From contig OY762251.1 in the NCBI GenBank assembly GCA_963665395.2, positions 4,402,001-4,466,000 on the forward strand: DNA of 64,000 nucleotides. The letters are read 5' to 3'. The notes under the pieces are model-generated. The model was given only the letters and a program-made list of their open reading frames with translations. It had not been told where the DNA came from and ran no database searches. This DNA comes from Bin87 sp963665395 (GTDB lineage Bacteria; Chloroflexota; Dehalococcoidia; Lucifugimonadales; UBA3495). Below, in pieces: positions 63,920 through 64,000 of the stretch. How positions within the stretch are numbered: the stretch's first letter is position 1; every line of letters begins with the position of its first letter. The position numbers and the translations under genes are program-made.

Positions 63920-64000
63920 CGACATGATATGTCGCTTCATCAACCCGGACCGCAACACTTGGAACGCCAATCTTAACCGACCCACACAACGAGCGTTCAA
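63903..64000 (+). CDS. partial gene at the window edge
   Basis: Starts ATG 63903 inside the end of the previous gene (different frame): MPVPPDDMICRFINPDRNTW, then NANLNRPTQRAF. Only 32 residues are visible. The overlap suggests a coupled pair. Confidence 0.5.
   Translation, partial: MPVPPDDMICRFINPDRNTWNANLNRPTQRAF

Overview
The window is about 62 percent GC bacterial DNA with dense, mostly conservative catabolic genes mixed with toxin-antitoxin debris, insertion sequences and short palindromic repeats. The mix of families (luciferase-like flavin monooxygenase, F420/deazaflavin-type oxidoreductase, UbiD decarboxylase, hydantoinase B, Ldh-type dehydrogenase, several FAD amine oxidases, crotonase, acyl-CoA dehydrogenase, Uma2, DUF4058, DUF6883) is what I would expect from Chloroflexota, most likely a Dehalococcoidia/SAR202-like lineage. 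This is inference from gene content: there is no rRNA, tRNA or ribosomal protein gene in the window to confirm it.

Layout. 1-13274: amidase (partial), epimerase, luciferase-like oxidoreductase, a membrane protein/PD-(D/E)XK pair, allantoinase-like deacetylase, FAD oxidase, alpha/beta hydrolase, Yip1-like membrane protein, folate ligase-like gene, then the TauE-ChrA pair and an Ldh dehydrogenase. 13344-18863: a scrap heap with a broken AAA ATPase/DUF4276 pair split by a DDE insertion sequence, an intact alcohol dehydrogenase, a tandem duplication of a small membrane-protein gene, and a dead ISAs1 element. 18950-38881: PIG-L deacetylase, Panacea toxin-antitoxin pair, hydantoinase B, uracil-DNA glycosylase, SbcD-like nuclease, P1 peptidase, DUF2520 protein, HEPN pair, Mrr endonuclease, PanB, SDR, Cu/Zn superoxide dismutase (frameshifted), acyl-CoA dehydrogenase, a DUF6883/DUF4926 cassette fused to a crotonase, DinB protein and a large DNA methyltransferase.

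38916-42253 is a second mobile-element nest: a DUF433 remnant, a second copy of the DDE element interrupted by an IS66-type element with a perfect 8-bp target duplication, a copied piece of the ATPase pseudogene, an IS5-like fragment and a HEPN fragment. 42265-49947 returns to metabolism (3-hydroxyisobutyrate dehydrogenase family, aminotransferase class IV, SMP-30 lactonase, sarcosine oxidase family) plus Uma2, GIY-YIG and two DUF4058 genes and CrcB. 50086-51914 is a decaying tandem array of hicAB units whose last HicB is fused to a GNAT acetyltransferase. 51941-57936 holds an MFS transporter, a 133-bp MITE present three times in tandem and once singly, nitronate monooxygenase, UbiD, a zinc-ribbon protein and a deazaflavin-type oxidoreductase. 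58098-61650 is again toxin-antitoxin and restriction debris plus a three-gene TIGR04255 operon. A thiamine-diphosphate enzyme and a small-protein pair close the window.

The metabolic genes read as a broad set of small organic-nitrogen and carboxylate catabolic enzymes (amide, hydantoin, allantoin-like, sarcosine, nitronate, acyl-CoA substrates), mostly as single genes or pairs without dedicated regulators. The most unusual material is structural: families of short palindromes that sit inside transposase genes and break their frames, a MITE with exact target duplications, and TA modules caught in the act of duplication and fusion. No CRISPR array was seen.
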